From the IMG/VR virus record IMGVR_UViG_3300045911_000047, positions 1 to 53,671 of that record: a stretch of DNA of 53,671 nt. One strand, 5' to 3'. The notes under the pieces were generated by a model. The model was not told the DNA's origin, did no database searches, and saw only the letters and a list, made by a program, of their open reading frames with translations. Of the stretch, positions 7,545-15,169 are shown in pieces; within the stretch, counting starts at the first letter, position 1, and each line of letters begins with the position of its first letter. The translations under genes were made by a program, and so were the position numbers. The DNA is from a virus.

Positions 7545-7839
7545 ACAACAAAAACTAAGGATGCTTCTTATGGAGGCTTTGAATTTGCTAGAAGAGAATC
7601 ATACGGATCTTGTATGTATAGAGATTCTTCATGAGACCTATATTGTTGATTTTCTCGCTAAGACCCCATTAACGGAAATACAACAATTATTAGAAGATAT
7701 CCCTACTGCTCGCAAACGTGCTTGGGTAGCATCTATTGTACGGAGCGCTTTTCCAAACGTGCGTACGTTGAAGGTAAAAACAAAAACATATTGGACATTA
7801 AGAAGGAAAAAAGGAGTAATCTATGGCCAAGAAACATAG
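7537..7839 (+). CDS. Stand-alone copy of the primase-helicase C-terminal domain (100 aa)
   Basis: Residues 36-95 align with the last 60 residues of the upstream primase-helicase. Shared positions include IQxLL, a KR pair, the stretch R-x-AFPN, then K and a terminal (F/Y)W followed by RK. The shared part is probably a winged-helix DNA-binding domain of the kind that follows D5-type helicases. The first 35 residues are unrelated and helical. It starts inside the primase stop codon (ATGAATAA, 8-base overlap), so it is translationally coupled. Possible roles: helicase accessory, loader or competitor for the origin. I know no named family for it. Confidence 0.75.
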   Translation: MNKQQKLRMLLMEALNLLEENHTDLVCIEILHETYIVDFLAKTPLTEIQQLLEDIPTARKRAWVASIVRSAFPNVRTLKVKTKTYWTLRRKKGVIYGQET

Positions 7840-8953
7840 TGAATGTGGCGCGTCTGGAGCTAGTAGGTGGCTTACGTGTCTTGGCAGTGTGGCCTTATCT
7901 AGGACTGTTCCAAGACTTCCATCTACAGAACACGCTGATCGCGGCACCAAATTACACAGTGAAGTAGAGCGTTTTGTGAAACAAAAGATTCAGAATCGTA
8001 TTGATGGGTCGATTGTTGATGAGCCTACAGATGAGGAATCAAGGATCCTATGTAATCTAGTATGGGATACGCTTTATGAGCGAGTCTTTGAACATTCAGT
8101 AACAGGAAAGAATTTCTCCTTTGAAACCACACTCACCTTGTTACCTGAGTATGATATGTTTGGTACTGTAGATCTGATTGTAACTGGGATTGACTCTAGA
8201 GGAGAAAGGTACGGTTGGATCATAGATTATAAGTTTGGCTATCATGAGGTACCTATTGAAGATAATGCCCAAATTGCTTTCTATGCTTGTGCACTACAAA
8301 AGTTATGCCAAGCTAAAGGAAAGCCCTTAGCTTATATTCGTACTGCAATTCTGCAGCCTGCAAGCGAAGTTGTTTGGAAAGAAAGTAAACTTACAGAGAA
8401 AAACCTTGAATCTTGGATGAAAAGATTCAGGAAAGTAGCCCATGATATCTATATTAAGAAAGTTACAAAGCTAAAGGCAGGCCCCTATTGTGGGTTCTGT
8501 CCTGCACGAGCAATCTGTCCTGAGTATGCAAAGAACATACAGATAGACAAGATAGATTTTGAATTGCCAAATGTTCAAAGTATTCCAGTTGAGAAACTAA
8601 TTACAATTTGGGAACAATCAGGAAAGATAAAATCTTTCCTAGTAGATGTAGAAGAGTTCCTAAAAGCTGCCTGTTCTGCGGGAGCCCTCCCCGGATATGA
8701 GCTAAAAAGCGCTTCAAGGCGTAGATGGAGAGAAGATGTGCATCCACTTGAAGTTGAGAAAGCTCTAGGCACTATTGCCACTCGTTGTGAGCTATTACCG
8801 ATCACCGTATTAGAGAAGAAACTAGATAAAGCTAAGAAAGAGATACTTCAAGAATTTCTTGAGGTGTACAAAACAGCTCCTAGACTTACTCGAATCGGTG
8901 AAACATCAAACGTAGTTGTGTTTGATGCTATAGAACAAAAATTAACGGAGTAA
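7823..8953 (+). CDS. Cas4-like PD-(D/E)XK nuclease (DUF2800 family)
   Basis: A 376-residue nuclease typical of phage replication modules. The N-terminal HSECGASGASRWLTCLGS is the hallmark opening of DUF2800. A central YDMFGTVDLIV supplies the D, and GWIIDYKFGYHEV the (D/E)xK with a following acidic strand; QIAFYA is the conserved motif IV-like helix. GPYCGFCPARAICP is a cysteine cluster resembling the iron-sulfur site of Cas4/AddB nucleases. Expected to process DNA ends during recombination-dependent replication. The start ATG has GGAG upstream and overlaps the previous gene by 17 bases. Confidence 0.9.
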   Translation: MAKKHSECGASGASRWLTCLGSVALSRTVPRLPSTEHADRGTKLHSEVERFVKQKIQNRIDGSIVDEPTDEESRILCNLVWDTLYERVFEHSVTGKNFSFETTLTLLPEYDMFGTVDLIVTGIDSRGERYGWIIDYKFGYHEVPIEDNAQIAFYACALQKLCQAKGKPLAYIRTAILQPASEVVWKESKLTEKNLESWMKRFRKVAHDIYIKKVTKLKAGPYCGFCPARAICPEYAKNIQIDKIDFELPNVQSIPVEKLITIWEQSGKIKSFLVDVEEFLKAACSAGALPGYELKSASRRRWREDVHPLEVEKALGTIATRCELLPITVLEKKLDKAKKEILQEFLEVYKTAPRLTRIGETSNVVVFDAIEQKLTE

Positions 8954-8960
8954 TAATAAA

Positions 8961-9545
8961 ATGGAAGAATATTATAAAGATAAATACGGAAACATTCATG
9001 GGCCTGAAGTAATAACACCTATTCTTAGGTGCATGTACGTAAACTTGGCTAAGCCATCTGAGTACATTAAGGATAAACCTCAATGGGGATGCCTGCTTGT
9101 TTGGGACAAAACGGAGAGTCCAGATTGGGCACCTATTATAGGGGTTGCTAAGTCTGTGATTGAGCAACATCCAAAGAAAAAGAATTTCCAAGCTGATAGT
9201 TTTATAAAGGATGGAGATGAGCGGATCGATGATGAAGGTCGTGTTAAAAAAGATTTTGCTGGGCGTTATTATGTATCTCTTAGTAGCAGCAAGCCTATTG
9301 TGGTTCTTGACCGAAGCCGTAACCTTATGGATCCGGCTTCAATCTTAGGGGGGATGCTGATTCGTGCTCGTGCTCGTGTGATTGCCTCAACCCCAAGTGG
9401 CTCATTCAAGGTGTCCCTCAAACCTACTGCAATACAGCTTGTACAGGATGATGGGGTTCGTTACGGTGGATCTGCAATAGACAGGATGTTTGATGATCTG
9501 CCTATGGAAGGATTAGCGGAGGATGATCTTTTCAAGAATCTCTGA
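8961..9545 (+). CDS. Phage single-stranded DNA-binding protein (DUF2815 family)
   Basis: A 194-residue OB-fold-type ssDNA-binding protein. The order DUF2800-DUF2815-PolA is a recurrent phage replication block, and DUF2815 members have been characterised as ssDNA-binding proteins. Family features seen here: GPEVITPILRCMYVNLAKPSEY near the N-terminus, QWGCLLVWDK, a DG-x-x-R motif (DGDERIDDEGR), and an acidic C-terminal tail ending EDDLF, as in T7 gp2.5-like proteins whose tails bind replication partners. GGAG precedes the start by about 10 bases; the polymerase gene overlaps its end by 23 bases. Confidence 0.88.
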   Translation: MEEYYKDKYGNIHGPEVITPILRCMYVNLAKPSEYIKDKPQWGCLLVWDKTESPDWAPIIGVAKSVIEQHPKKKNFQADSFIKDGDERIDDEGRVKKDFAGRYYVSLSSSKPIVVLDRSRNLMDPASILGGMLIRARARVIASTPSGSFKVSLKPTAIQLVQDDGVRYGGSAIDRMFDDLPMEGLAEDDLFKNL

Positions 9546-11250
9546 TCCTATTCCTGTAAGGGCGGTGTACATCGAGGATGTTACCGCCCTTTCTAGGGTT
9601 CTAGAAGCTTTTAAAGGGCAAGAAACCCTTGGTCTTGATACTGAGACCACGGGGCTTGACCCTTATACAGCTAAGTTGTGCCTAATCCAGATTGGAACAA
9701 AGCATAATAGTGCTGTTATTAGGTTTAAAAAAGAGATGGTTCCTGTGCTTCAGGAGTTCTTTAATAGTGAGCGACTGTTTGTAGCTCACAATGCTGTCTT
9801 TGATTATAAGTTCCTTGAAGCTAATGGCATCTTGATCAACAACATTTGCTGCACCCTGATTGCCTATAGATTCTATCAACATGAAAGAGGATTAGAAGGA
9901 AGTGGCTCCTTAAAGAGTCTAATGAGCAAGTTCTTTGGTCGAGATGTTATCAAGGGAGTTCAAGTATCTGATTGGGAGGGTGCCCTAACGCAGGAACAAT
10001 TTGAGTACGCAGCTCTTGATCCATGTTTTTCAATACTTTTATGGGAGAAATTAAAGCCTTTCGTACCAAAGACTCCATTTAAGCTTTCCTGTGAACTAAT
10101 AAAAGCAGTCTCTCGTATGGAATTAAACGGGATTGGGTTTGATGCTGTAGCACATAGAGAAGCTTACCGAGAATGGAGCTTAAAGGTATATGAAAAAAGA
10201 ACAGAGCTTGAGAAGATCCTTGGGGACAAGGTGACAAATGCGCGTATTGCAAATTACCTTGAGGCGAGCTTGCCTAAGGATGTCCTAGAGAATTGGCCTA
10301 GAACAAAGACTGGGATCCTAAAGACGGATTCGGATGTATTCTCTATGTTCCCTGATATTCCTGTGATTCGATTGCTTCAAGAGTTCTCTCATTATCTAAA
10401 GTTATGCTCCACCTATGGGGAGCGTTTTACTAGGTTCATAAATCCCGTTACCAAAAGAATCCATCCTAATTTCCTTATTCAGGGGACTAGAACAGGGCGT
10501 ATGAGTAGTCAGAATCCAAATGGGCAGAATATGCCGCGTTCTAAGGATTTCCGAAGGTTCTTTATCCCTGCTCCCGGGGCTTATCTTATAATTGCTGATT
10601 ATTCCCAGATTGAGGTTCGAGTGGCTGCAGAGATCTCAAAGGATCCTGAGATGCTAAAGGTGTATAGGGAAGGGCTTGATATCTATCTATACACTGCAAG
10701 TAAGGTTTTAAGGAAACCTATGGAGTCAGTGACCAAACAAGAGCGGCAGATCAATAAGCAATTAGTTCTTGGTCTTCTTTATGGTCTAGGAGCTAATGGC
10801 TTTATCCATTATCTACGCAAAGGGACTGGTGTTGTTATATCGCTTTCTGAGGCTCAAGCCTTGGTCTCAGGCTTTAGGAATACCTATCGTACCTATTATG
10901 AATGGCAATGTGCCCAAGCTAAGCAAGGGGAAGCCACCCTTGTTGCTAGAACAATCTTAGGGAAAATTAGAAAGCTTGAAGAAGATAATACCTATGGAAC
11001 CTCTATGAATGTGCCTATCCAAGGGACTGCATCTGAGATTCTAAGCTATGCGTTAATAAACTGTTTACAAATCCCTGATGTTAAGTTATGTTTAACAGTG
11101 CATGATGAGATTCTCCTAGAGTCCACTCGTGATTGTAGGGCGGAGCTAGAGGAGGCCATGCGTAGTGCGTATCTAAAGGTATTTCCACAAGGTATTACAC
11201 ATGGTTTGGTAGAAGCACAATTATGTAAGAATTGGAGTGAGAAAGCATGA
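9523..11250 (+). CDS. Family A DNA polymerase with 3'-5' exonuclease domain
   Basis: A 575-residue replicative polymerase, compact and without the 5'-3' exonuclease domain of bacterial Pol I. The DEDD exonuclease residues are visible: DTETTG at 39-44 (D39, E41), HNAVFDYKFL around 85-95, and YAALDP near 165. Polymerase motif A is DYSQIEVR starting at D359; motif B is in RQINKQLVLGLLYG; motif C is HDE at 527-529. All catalytic residues appear intact. It overlaps the SSB gene by 23 bases and ends with ATGA overlapping the HTH gene. It should replicate the phage genome together with the upstream primase-helicase. Confidence 0.95.
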   Translation: MIFSRISDPIPVRAVYIEDVTALSRVLEAFKGQETLGLDTETTGLDPYTAKLCLIQIGTKHNSAVIRFKKEMVPVLQEFFNSERLFVAHNAVFDYKFLEANGILINNICCTLIAYRFYQHERGLEGSGSLKSLMSKFFGRDVIKGVQVSDWEGALTQEQFEYAALDPCFSILLWEKLKPFVPKTPFKLSCELIKAVSRMELNGIGFDAVAHREAYREWSLKVYEKRTELEKILGDKVTNARIANYLEASLPKDVLENWPRTKTGILKTDSDVFSMFPDIPVIRLLQEFSHYLKLCSTYGERFTRFINPVTKRIHPNFLIQGTRTGRMSSQNPNGQNMPRSKDFRRFFIPAPGAYLIIADYSQIEVRVAAEISKDPEMLKVYREGLDIYLYTASKVLRKPMESVTKQERQINKQLVLGLLYGLGANGFIHYLRKGTGVVISLSEAQALVSGFRNTYRTYYEWQCAQAKQGEATLVARTILGKIRKLEEDNTYGTSMNVPIQGTASEILSYALINCLQIPDVKLCLTVHDEILLESTRDCRAELEEAMRSAYLKVFPQGITHGLVEAQLCKNWSEKA

Positions 11251-11483
11251 ATCAATTAAAAGAAATATTACTAGATCGCTACGAAACAATTCAAAGAGCA
11301 TCTGAGGAGCTAGGTGTAACAAGGCAATTACTTTATAAATGGATTCGTAATGGAGTGTGCCTAAATAAGTGTGCAAAGGTTGGAAAGAAACTAAAGGTGC
11401 ATCCAGCAAAATTAAATTACCCTAAGATTAAAGAAATTGTTCCTGAATTGGAGGATTATGACGATCTGGTTGACCCCGACTGA
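11247..11483 (+). CDS. Small helix-turn-helix protein (78 aa)
   Basis: A short DNA-binding protein. Residues 16-36, QRASEELGVTRQLLYKWIRNG, form a classical helix-turn-helix of the Cro/YdaS type, followed by a basic segment and an acidic C-terminal tail ending DYDDLVDPD. It overlaps the polymerase stop by 4 bases, so it is co-translated with replication genes. It may be an early repressor or an activator of the late region. Possible targets are the dyad at 3113 or the repeats in 52715-53229; this is inference. No partner repressor or integrase is present, so it need not be a lysogeny regulator. Confidence 0.75.
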   Translation: MNQLKEILLDRYETIQRASEELGVTRQLLYKWIRNGVCLNKCAKVGKKLKVHPAKLNYPKIKEIVPELEDYDDLVDPD

Positions 11484-11676
11484 AGTATCAAAAAAAATGC
11501 GAGAGTGTCTCGAAGACGAAGAATGGAAGAAACAGGCTCTAGAGTATGTAATGTTTGCTTCTCAATTGTTCCCAGAAGACACTTTTAAGAAAGATGAGAA
11601 TATAGAGCTATTCCTATCTGGAATATTATTCTTGTACGCATTATCGCAGTTTGAAGATTCTAAGGAGATTAATTAA
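11458..11676 (+). CDS. Hypothetical protein (72 aa)
   Basis: A 72-residue acidic protein starting MTIWLTPTEV. ATG 11458 is chosen over an upstream TTG because GGAGG lies just before it (11450-11454), though the spacing is short. The product is helical, with a hydrophobic segment ELFLSGILFLYALSQF near the C-terminus that could be a buried helix or a membrane helix. It overlaps the HTH gene by 26 bases and shares one base (TAATG) with the next gene. No family recognised. Confidence 0.6.
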   Translation: MTIWLTPTEVSKKMRECLEDEEWKKQALEYVMFASQLFPEDTFKKDENIELFLSGILFLYALSQFEDSKEIN

Positions 11677-12662
11677 TGAAATTTGCAATTGATTACCTAG
11701 GTGGCGCCCGCTATGGAGATATAATCCTAAAAGCTCACCCAAAGGATTTTGGAGCAGGGTTTTTTTCTTTTGTAGATGGTTTTGGGTCTTCCTTGCCTGT
11801 TGCAAGAAAACTTGCATCTACCAATCGCTGTCCCTTCATTCGCTTTCATCTTTGGTGGCGTGATAATCATAACTTTAACGGCTATGAAGATGAGATCATA
11901 AACCAAGCCGAAGACGTAAGAAAGTTAGTTAAAGATTTCCCTAAGATTCAATTTGAAGTTTCCCCAGCTTGTGAGCATCTTTGGCGGAAGGAGAAAGCAG
12001 ACTTAGTTTGTGCTAATGTAGAGAAAATATTTAAAGGGCTTTCTAATGTAGAAGTAATCAATACCCCATATCTTGGCGGCGGTGGACAATTATCAAGCAA
12101 ATATAAAAACGAAGTACATAGAGCTGATAATCAAGTCCCTCGTCAAGGGCGCTTCAATTTCTCTTATGATGGGAGATCCGCTGTGGACTCTCCTGTCTCT
12201 AAAGACAAAAGAAGATGGCAGAAGGCTGAGTGGTTTTTCTTCTGGACATATCAGCTAAATCTAAAGCGAAATGAGAAAGATCGTACCCCAAGAAAAGATA
12301 GAAAAGCTAAGCCTACTAAAGAGCTTATTGAGTCTTTAGCTTACCTAGCTACAGAGAAAGGAAGAACTTTTATAGAAAAAGGATGGTTATTAAAAAGTCA
12401 TGCTGAGCAAATAGGGGATACTCCTACTGCTCGAGAAAATAAAGTATTAGTGCTTGCTCCAATTAAAGCTAGTAAATGTGAGCTTATTACTGAAGATGGC
12501 AAAGTTGTAGCAAGGGCTCCTTATTACGGGTCATTTGAAAAACTACATAGATACTACTTTGAAGTATGGGGCTATAAGCTTCCTAAAAGAGTTAGAGTAG
12601 TAATCAATGGGAAAAGTTATGGGATTGTAAATCCGGGGTTTCGAGAAGGATATTTTAGGTGA
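11676..12662 (+). CDS. Hypothetical protein, possibly TIM-barrel-like (328 aa)
   Basis: A 328-residue protein that I do not recognise with confidence. The N-terminal two thirds show alternating strands and helices with conserved-looking strand ends (CPFIRFHLWWRD, IQFEVSPACEH, VEVINTPYLGGG), reminiscent of a TIM-barrel hydrolase. The last 90 residues look like a small beta domain (KVLVLAPIKASKC, RVVINGKSYGIVNPG). There is no signal peptide. It sits between small regulators and the cytosine methyltransferase, sharing a TAATG junction upstream; its stop overlaps the GTG start of the methyltransferase. An enzymatic role is a guess. Confidence 0.75.
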   Translation: MKFAIDYLGGARYGDIILKAHPKDFGAGFFSFVDGFGSSLPVARKLASTNRCPFIRFHLWWRDNHNFNGYEDEIINQAEDVRKLVKDFPKIQFEVSPACEHLWRKEKADLVCANVEKIFKGLSNVEVINTPYLGGGGQLSSKYKNEVHRADNQVPRQGRFNFSYDGRSAVDSPVSKDKRRWQKAEWFFFWTYQLNLKRNEKDRTPRKDRKAKPTKELIESLAYLATEKGRTFIEKGWLLKSHAEQIGDTPTARENKVLVLAPIKASKCELITEDGKVVARAPYYGSFEKLHRYYFEVWGYKLPKRVRVVINGKSYGIVNPGFREGYFR

Positions 12663-13606
12663 ATGGCTTGGATCTATTTTCGGGAATTGGAGGACTCACA
12701 CTTGCTCTTAAAGAATGGGTCACCCCAATCGCCTATTGCGAATCGGATGAGTACGCGCAAAAAGTTCTCCTTAAACAAATGGTTTCAGGAAACTTACCCG
12801 TTGCCCCAATCTGGGATGACGTTAGAACGCTCAGAGAGCTACCCTGCCCAATTGACATCATCTATGGAGGATTTCCATGTCAGGATATCTCGGTTGCAGG
12901 CAAGCGTCTCGGCTTGGAAGGAGAGCGAAGCGGATTATTTTTCGAGGTCGTGCGGTTGGTCAAAGCGTTCAAGCCCACGTTCCTATTCCTTGAAAATGTC
13001 CCAAACATCAGAACAAAAGGATTGGATAGAGTTCTCCAAGAACTTACCTCCGCAGGGTATGATTGTAGATGGTGTATGCTATCCGCTAAGGAAATTGGAG
13101 CGAATCACAAAAGAAATAGATGGTGGCTTTTGGGCTACTCCAAATACTATGGATTGGATGCCCTTAAGGAGCATGGAAGCCTTAAAGAGACAATTCAATA
13201 CTACAAGGAAGGGGAGAACGAAACCTTCAAATCTCAGAGAACAAGTACACCCCCAGTGTTGGCCCAAGAACCTAATGCTTCCAACGCCAGATGCAAGTCC
13301 AAGAGGGCCAACAAAATACTACGACCCAAAACACAAAAGCTACATATACAGGACATTGCAGAGCTTTGTTCGGATGTATCCAACCCCTTGTGCAAGAGAT
13401 TGGAAGGACAATGGTCAGAGCAAGGCAGAATTACAGAGGAACACAAAGACTTTATGCACCCATGCTGGTGGACTGTTGAACCCGACGTGGGTCGAGTGGC
13501 TAATGGGGTACCCTCTAGGGTGGACAGAATAAGAGCATTAGGAAATGCAGTGGTACCATTGCAGGCGAGGACAGCTTTCATGGAACTAATGGGAATAAAA
13601 GGATGA
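12659..13606 (+). CDS. DNA (cytosine-5) methyltransferase
   Basis: A 315-residue C5 methyltransferase that transfers a methyl group from AdoMet to cytosine in a specific DNA sequence. Motif I LDLFSGIGGLT at 4-14, motif IV GFPCQ at 71-75 with catalytic C74, motif VI ENVP at 112-115, motif VIII HKRNR at 150-154 and motif X-like RIRALGNAVVP near 290 are all present. The target-recognition region between VIII and X is short. The start is GTG overlapping the previous stop (GTGA). No cognate restriction enzyme is nearby, so it probably protects phage DNA. Almost its whole length is also open in a second plus-strand frame (12663-13532) that looks like a real protein. Confidence 0.93.
   Translation: MNGLDLFSGIGGLTLALKEWVTPIAYCESDEYAQKVLLKQMVSGNLPVAPIWDDVRTLRELPCPIDIIYGGFPCQDISVAGKRLGLEGERSGLFFEVVRLVKAFKPTFLFLENVPNIRTKGLDRVLQELTSAGYDCRWCMLSAKEIGANHKRNRWWLLGYSKYYGLDALKEHGSLKETIQYYKEGENETFKSQRTSTPPVLAQEPNASNARCKSKRANKILRPKTQKLHIQDIAELCSDVSNPLCKRLEGQWSEQGRITEEHKDFMHPCWWTVEPDVGRVANGVPSRVDRIRALGNAVVPLQARTAFMELMGIKG
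12663..13532 (+). CDS. Overlapping-frame protein inside the cytosine methyltransferase gene (289 aa)
   Basis: A second open frame of 289 codons lies in the +1 frame of the methyltransferase, from ATG 12663 (directly after the TGA of the preceding gene) to TAA at 13530-13532. Its product reads like a protein: EDFHVRIS, SSPRSYSLKMSQTS, GMIVDGVCYPL, FWATPNTMDW, LPTPDAS, YPTPCARDWKDNG and the ending LNPTWVEWLMGYPLGWTE. I recall these PTPxARDWK and LNPxxVEWLMGxPxGWT motifs from phage and bacterial proteins near C5 methyltransferases; that is memory, not a search. A stop-free run of this length in another frame of AT-rich DNA is very unlikely by chance. It could be true dual coding or a by-product of codon constraint. 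Confidence 0.6.
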   Translation: MAWIYFRELEDSHLLLKNGSPQSPIANRMSTRKKFSLNKWFQETYPLPQSGMTLERSESYPAQLTSSMEDFHVRISRLQASVSAWKESEADYFSRSCGWSKRSSPRSYSLKMSQTSEQKDWIEFSKNLPPQGMIVDGVCYPLRKLERITKEIDGGFWATPNTMDWMPLRSMEALKRQFNTTRKGRTKPSNLREQVHPQCWPKNLMLPTPDASPRGPTKYYDPKHKSYIYRTLQSFVRMYPTPCARDWKDNGQSKAELQRNTKTLCTHAGGLLNPTWVEWLMGYPLGWTE

Positions 13607-14025
13607 AAAAGAATCTAAAAAGAATCGCTAAAGAGCTCTTTCATTCTCAAGATATAGGCGGGCATAAAGGTCTTTTAGGAAGTCTCGCTCAACTTAGAGG
13701 AGATTGCACAAATATTATAGGGGAAGCTTCAAGAATTTATGGAGATGTTTCAAATCTAAGAGGGGATGTTTCGAATCTCGTAGGAGATGTCTCAGGGATT
13801 TCTGGGGGTATATTCATAAGAGGTTATGTCTCAGGACTTCGAGGAGAAGTCTCTAGACTTCGAGGTTCTGTTTCTTGGCTTACTGGTGATGTCTCAGGGC
13901 TTTCTGGAGAAGCTACAGGCGTTATTGGAGATGCTTCTGGGGTCATTGGAAACCTAGATGACTGTGAGCTTACTAAGGAAGAGAGAGCTAAAGGGGTTCT
14001 ACTAGAAGATTTAATAGGAGATTAA
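13603..14025 (+). CDS. Heptapeptide-repeat (GDVSxLx) protein, beta-solenoid-like
   Basis: A 140-residue protein whose middle (about 25-115) is built of 7-residue repeats of the type G-D-V-S-x-L-x (for example GDVSNLR, GDVSNLV, GDVSGIS, GEVSRLR, GSVSWLT, GDVSGLS). Such regular repeats with small and aliphatic positions suggest a short solenoid. The N-terminus is basic; the C-terminus LDDCELTKEERAKGVLLEDLIGD is charged and appears separately conserved. I recall similar repeats in other phage proteins of unknown function. It starts at the methyltransferase stop (ATGA overlap). Its last 33 bases are duplicated at 15210-15242. Confidence 0.8.
   Translation: MKKNLKRIAKELFHSQDIGGHKGLLGSLAQLRGDCTNIIGEASRIYGDVSNLRGDVSNLVGDVSGISGGIFIRGYVSGLRGEVSRLRGSVSWLTGDVSGLSGEATGVIGDASGVIGNLDDCELTKEERAKGVLLEDLIGD
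13984..14016. repeat. Cassette repeat R1, copy 1 (3' end of heptapeptide-repeat gene)
   Basis: These 33 bases recur at 15210-15242 with one mismatch (14001/15227), and their right half (TAGAAGATTTAATA) recurs again at 14136-14149. In the two later copies the TTA inside the repeat is the stop codon of a leftward methyltransferase gene. The repeat marks one boundary of a duplicated cassette. Confidence 0.85.
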
Positions 14026-14026
14026 A

Positions 14027-14128
14027 ATGCAACAGATTATTTATTTAAGATATGCTCCTTCTGGGTGTGCTGTTCCTTTCTGCTACCCGTTCTACTGCCC
14101 ATTTTGCTATCGATTCTATAGAAGCTAG
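14027..14128 (+). CDS. Short Cys- and aromatic-rich peptide (33 aa)
   Basis: An open frame of 33 codons with GGAG six bases upstream of ATG. The peptide is rich in Tyr, Phe, Pro and Cys in the second half (CYPFYCPFCYRFY), hydrophobic but with no clean membrane helix. It lies directly after the heptapeptide-repeat gene in the same direction and ends before the convergent methyltransferase. Evidence for expression is only the good ribosome site and spacing. It may be a remnant left by recombination at the cassette boundary. Confidence 0.4.
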   Translation: MQQIIYLRYAPSGCAVPFCYPFYCPFCYRFYRS

Positions 14129-14135
14129 GGCTAAT

Positions 14136-14151
14136 TAGAAGATTTAATAAG
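14136..14151. repeat. Cassette repeat R1, shortened copy 2
   Basis: TAGAAGATTTAATAAG here is identical to 15229-15244. Upstream bases (AGCTAGGGCTAAT) look like a shortened form of the AGCTAAAGGGGTTCT found in the two longer copies. The TTA at 14144-14146 is the stop codon of the first leftward methyltransferase. Confidence 0.8.
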
Positions 14152-15145
14152 GTGAATGTTTCTTTGCACGTATTAAGATACGGGTATATTTTTCAACACC
14201 ATTTATGAGTGGTCTTCCATGTGGAGTACCCTTATATCTTATACCTATATTTTCTTCGCCTGTATTCATAATTCCAAGTAACTCAAACTGTTCGGGATTG
14301 TATTTATTGATGAAGGTGATAGGTACGCCCATAACGCCATCATAATCTATTGGAATATCTGTGGTCTTAGAGACTTCTATTGCATCATAATTATCATATC
14401 TTGGGTACTTTTCAGGGATATATTTTTTATGAAGTATTAAATAATTCTGATAGCGTGTTTTGTAATCTAGGTTCGTAAACCATCTTACACCATTAACCGA
14501 AACATACTTATTGCCTTCATTATCAGTTCGATAGTTACTAGTCTTTAGTTGATAATCATTTGATATTCTAAATTCTAAAGTGCCGCTACGAATACTTGCA
14601 CCAAGCCACATTTTGTTTTCTTTAATATATTTGAAAACTTCTTTACATATTATTGCGTTTTGATTCCCTAAGATTAAAAACTTTTTCTCATATCTCATTA
14701 GTTGAGCAACATATTCCCTAAATAACGAGAATGGAGGATTAGTTACTACAATATCAGCTTGTTTTAATAACTCTATGCACTCTTCACTTCTAAAATCTCC
14801 ATCACCGTGAAGAAAGGTAGAAACGTTTTTATTATGTCTTAATAGCTCTATAACATCATCTTTAATAGGTTCTAATACTTCATTTATTTCAACCCTCTTT
14901 GGGGTTGAATGATAGTTTGTAACTATAAGTTTCTTTAGTCCTAGTTTGTTAAAATTTAAAGTGAAGTACTTAAAGAAATTACTCTCATACGGATCATCGC
15001 AGTTACAATAAACTATTTTGTCATAAAACTGGTCTTCATAGTGTGCTAACTCTTTCTCAATATCACTTAATTGAGTATAAAACTCATCTTTCTTGGCTTT
15101 CCTTGCATTGACTAATTTTCTATTTGATAGTTTTGTCATAGCCAT
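14144..15145 (-). CDS. Adenine-specific DNA methyltransferase, EcoRI-methylase family
   Basis: A 333-residue N6-adenine methyltransferase. DEFYTQ at 20-25, CNCDDP at 47-52, LGLKKLIVTNY, GDGDFRS at 114-120 and the catalytic NPPF at 136-139 match the M.EcoRI-type family. No restriction partner is nearby, and GAATTC sites remain in the genome (for example 1191, 1215, 1386, 53338, 53413), so if it has EcoRI-like specificity it would protect them; the specificity is not proven. It runs against its neighbours, has no clear Shine-Dalgarno site, and is bounded by repeats shared with the next methyltransferase, so it was probably acquired as a cassette. Confidence 0.9.
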   Translation of the reverse strand: MAMTKLSNRKLVNARKAKKDEFYTQLSDIEKELAHYEDQFYDKIVYCNCDDPYESNFFKYFTLNFNKLGLKKLIVTNYHSTPKRVEINEVLEPIKDDVIELLRHNKNVSTFLHGDGDFRSEECIELLKQADIVVTNPPFSLFREYVAQLMRYEKKFLILGNQNAIICKEVFKYIKENKMWLGASIRSGTLEFRISNDYQLKTSNYRTDNEGNKYVSVNGVRWFTNLDYKTRYQNYLILHKKYIPEKYPRYDNYDAIEVSKTTDIPIDYDGVMGVPITFINKYNPEQFELLGIMNTGEENIGIRYKGTPHGRPLINGVEKYTRILIRAKKHSPY

Positions 15146-15169
15146 TTTTATATTAAATTATCTTATAAA
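15145..15169. repeat. Cassette repeat R2, copy 1 (leader of first methyltransferase)
   Basis: Twenty-five bases that recur at 16349-16373 with a single mismatch. Read on the minus strand they form the AT-rich leader just upstream of each methyltransferase start and contain TATAA-like stretches (TATAAGATAAT, TATAAAA) that could serve as a -10 element. They mark the other end of the duplicated cassette. Confidence 0.8.

Noticed and set aside
13234-13581. Long open frame on the minus strand inside the cytosine methyltransferase gene
   Set aside because: No motif, no ribosome site and no context; it is a by-product of the codon constraints in this stretch. The second plus-strand frame at 12663 is the only overlap that looks like a protein.
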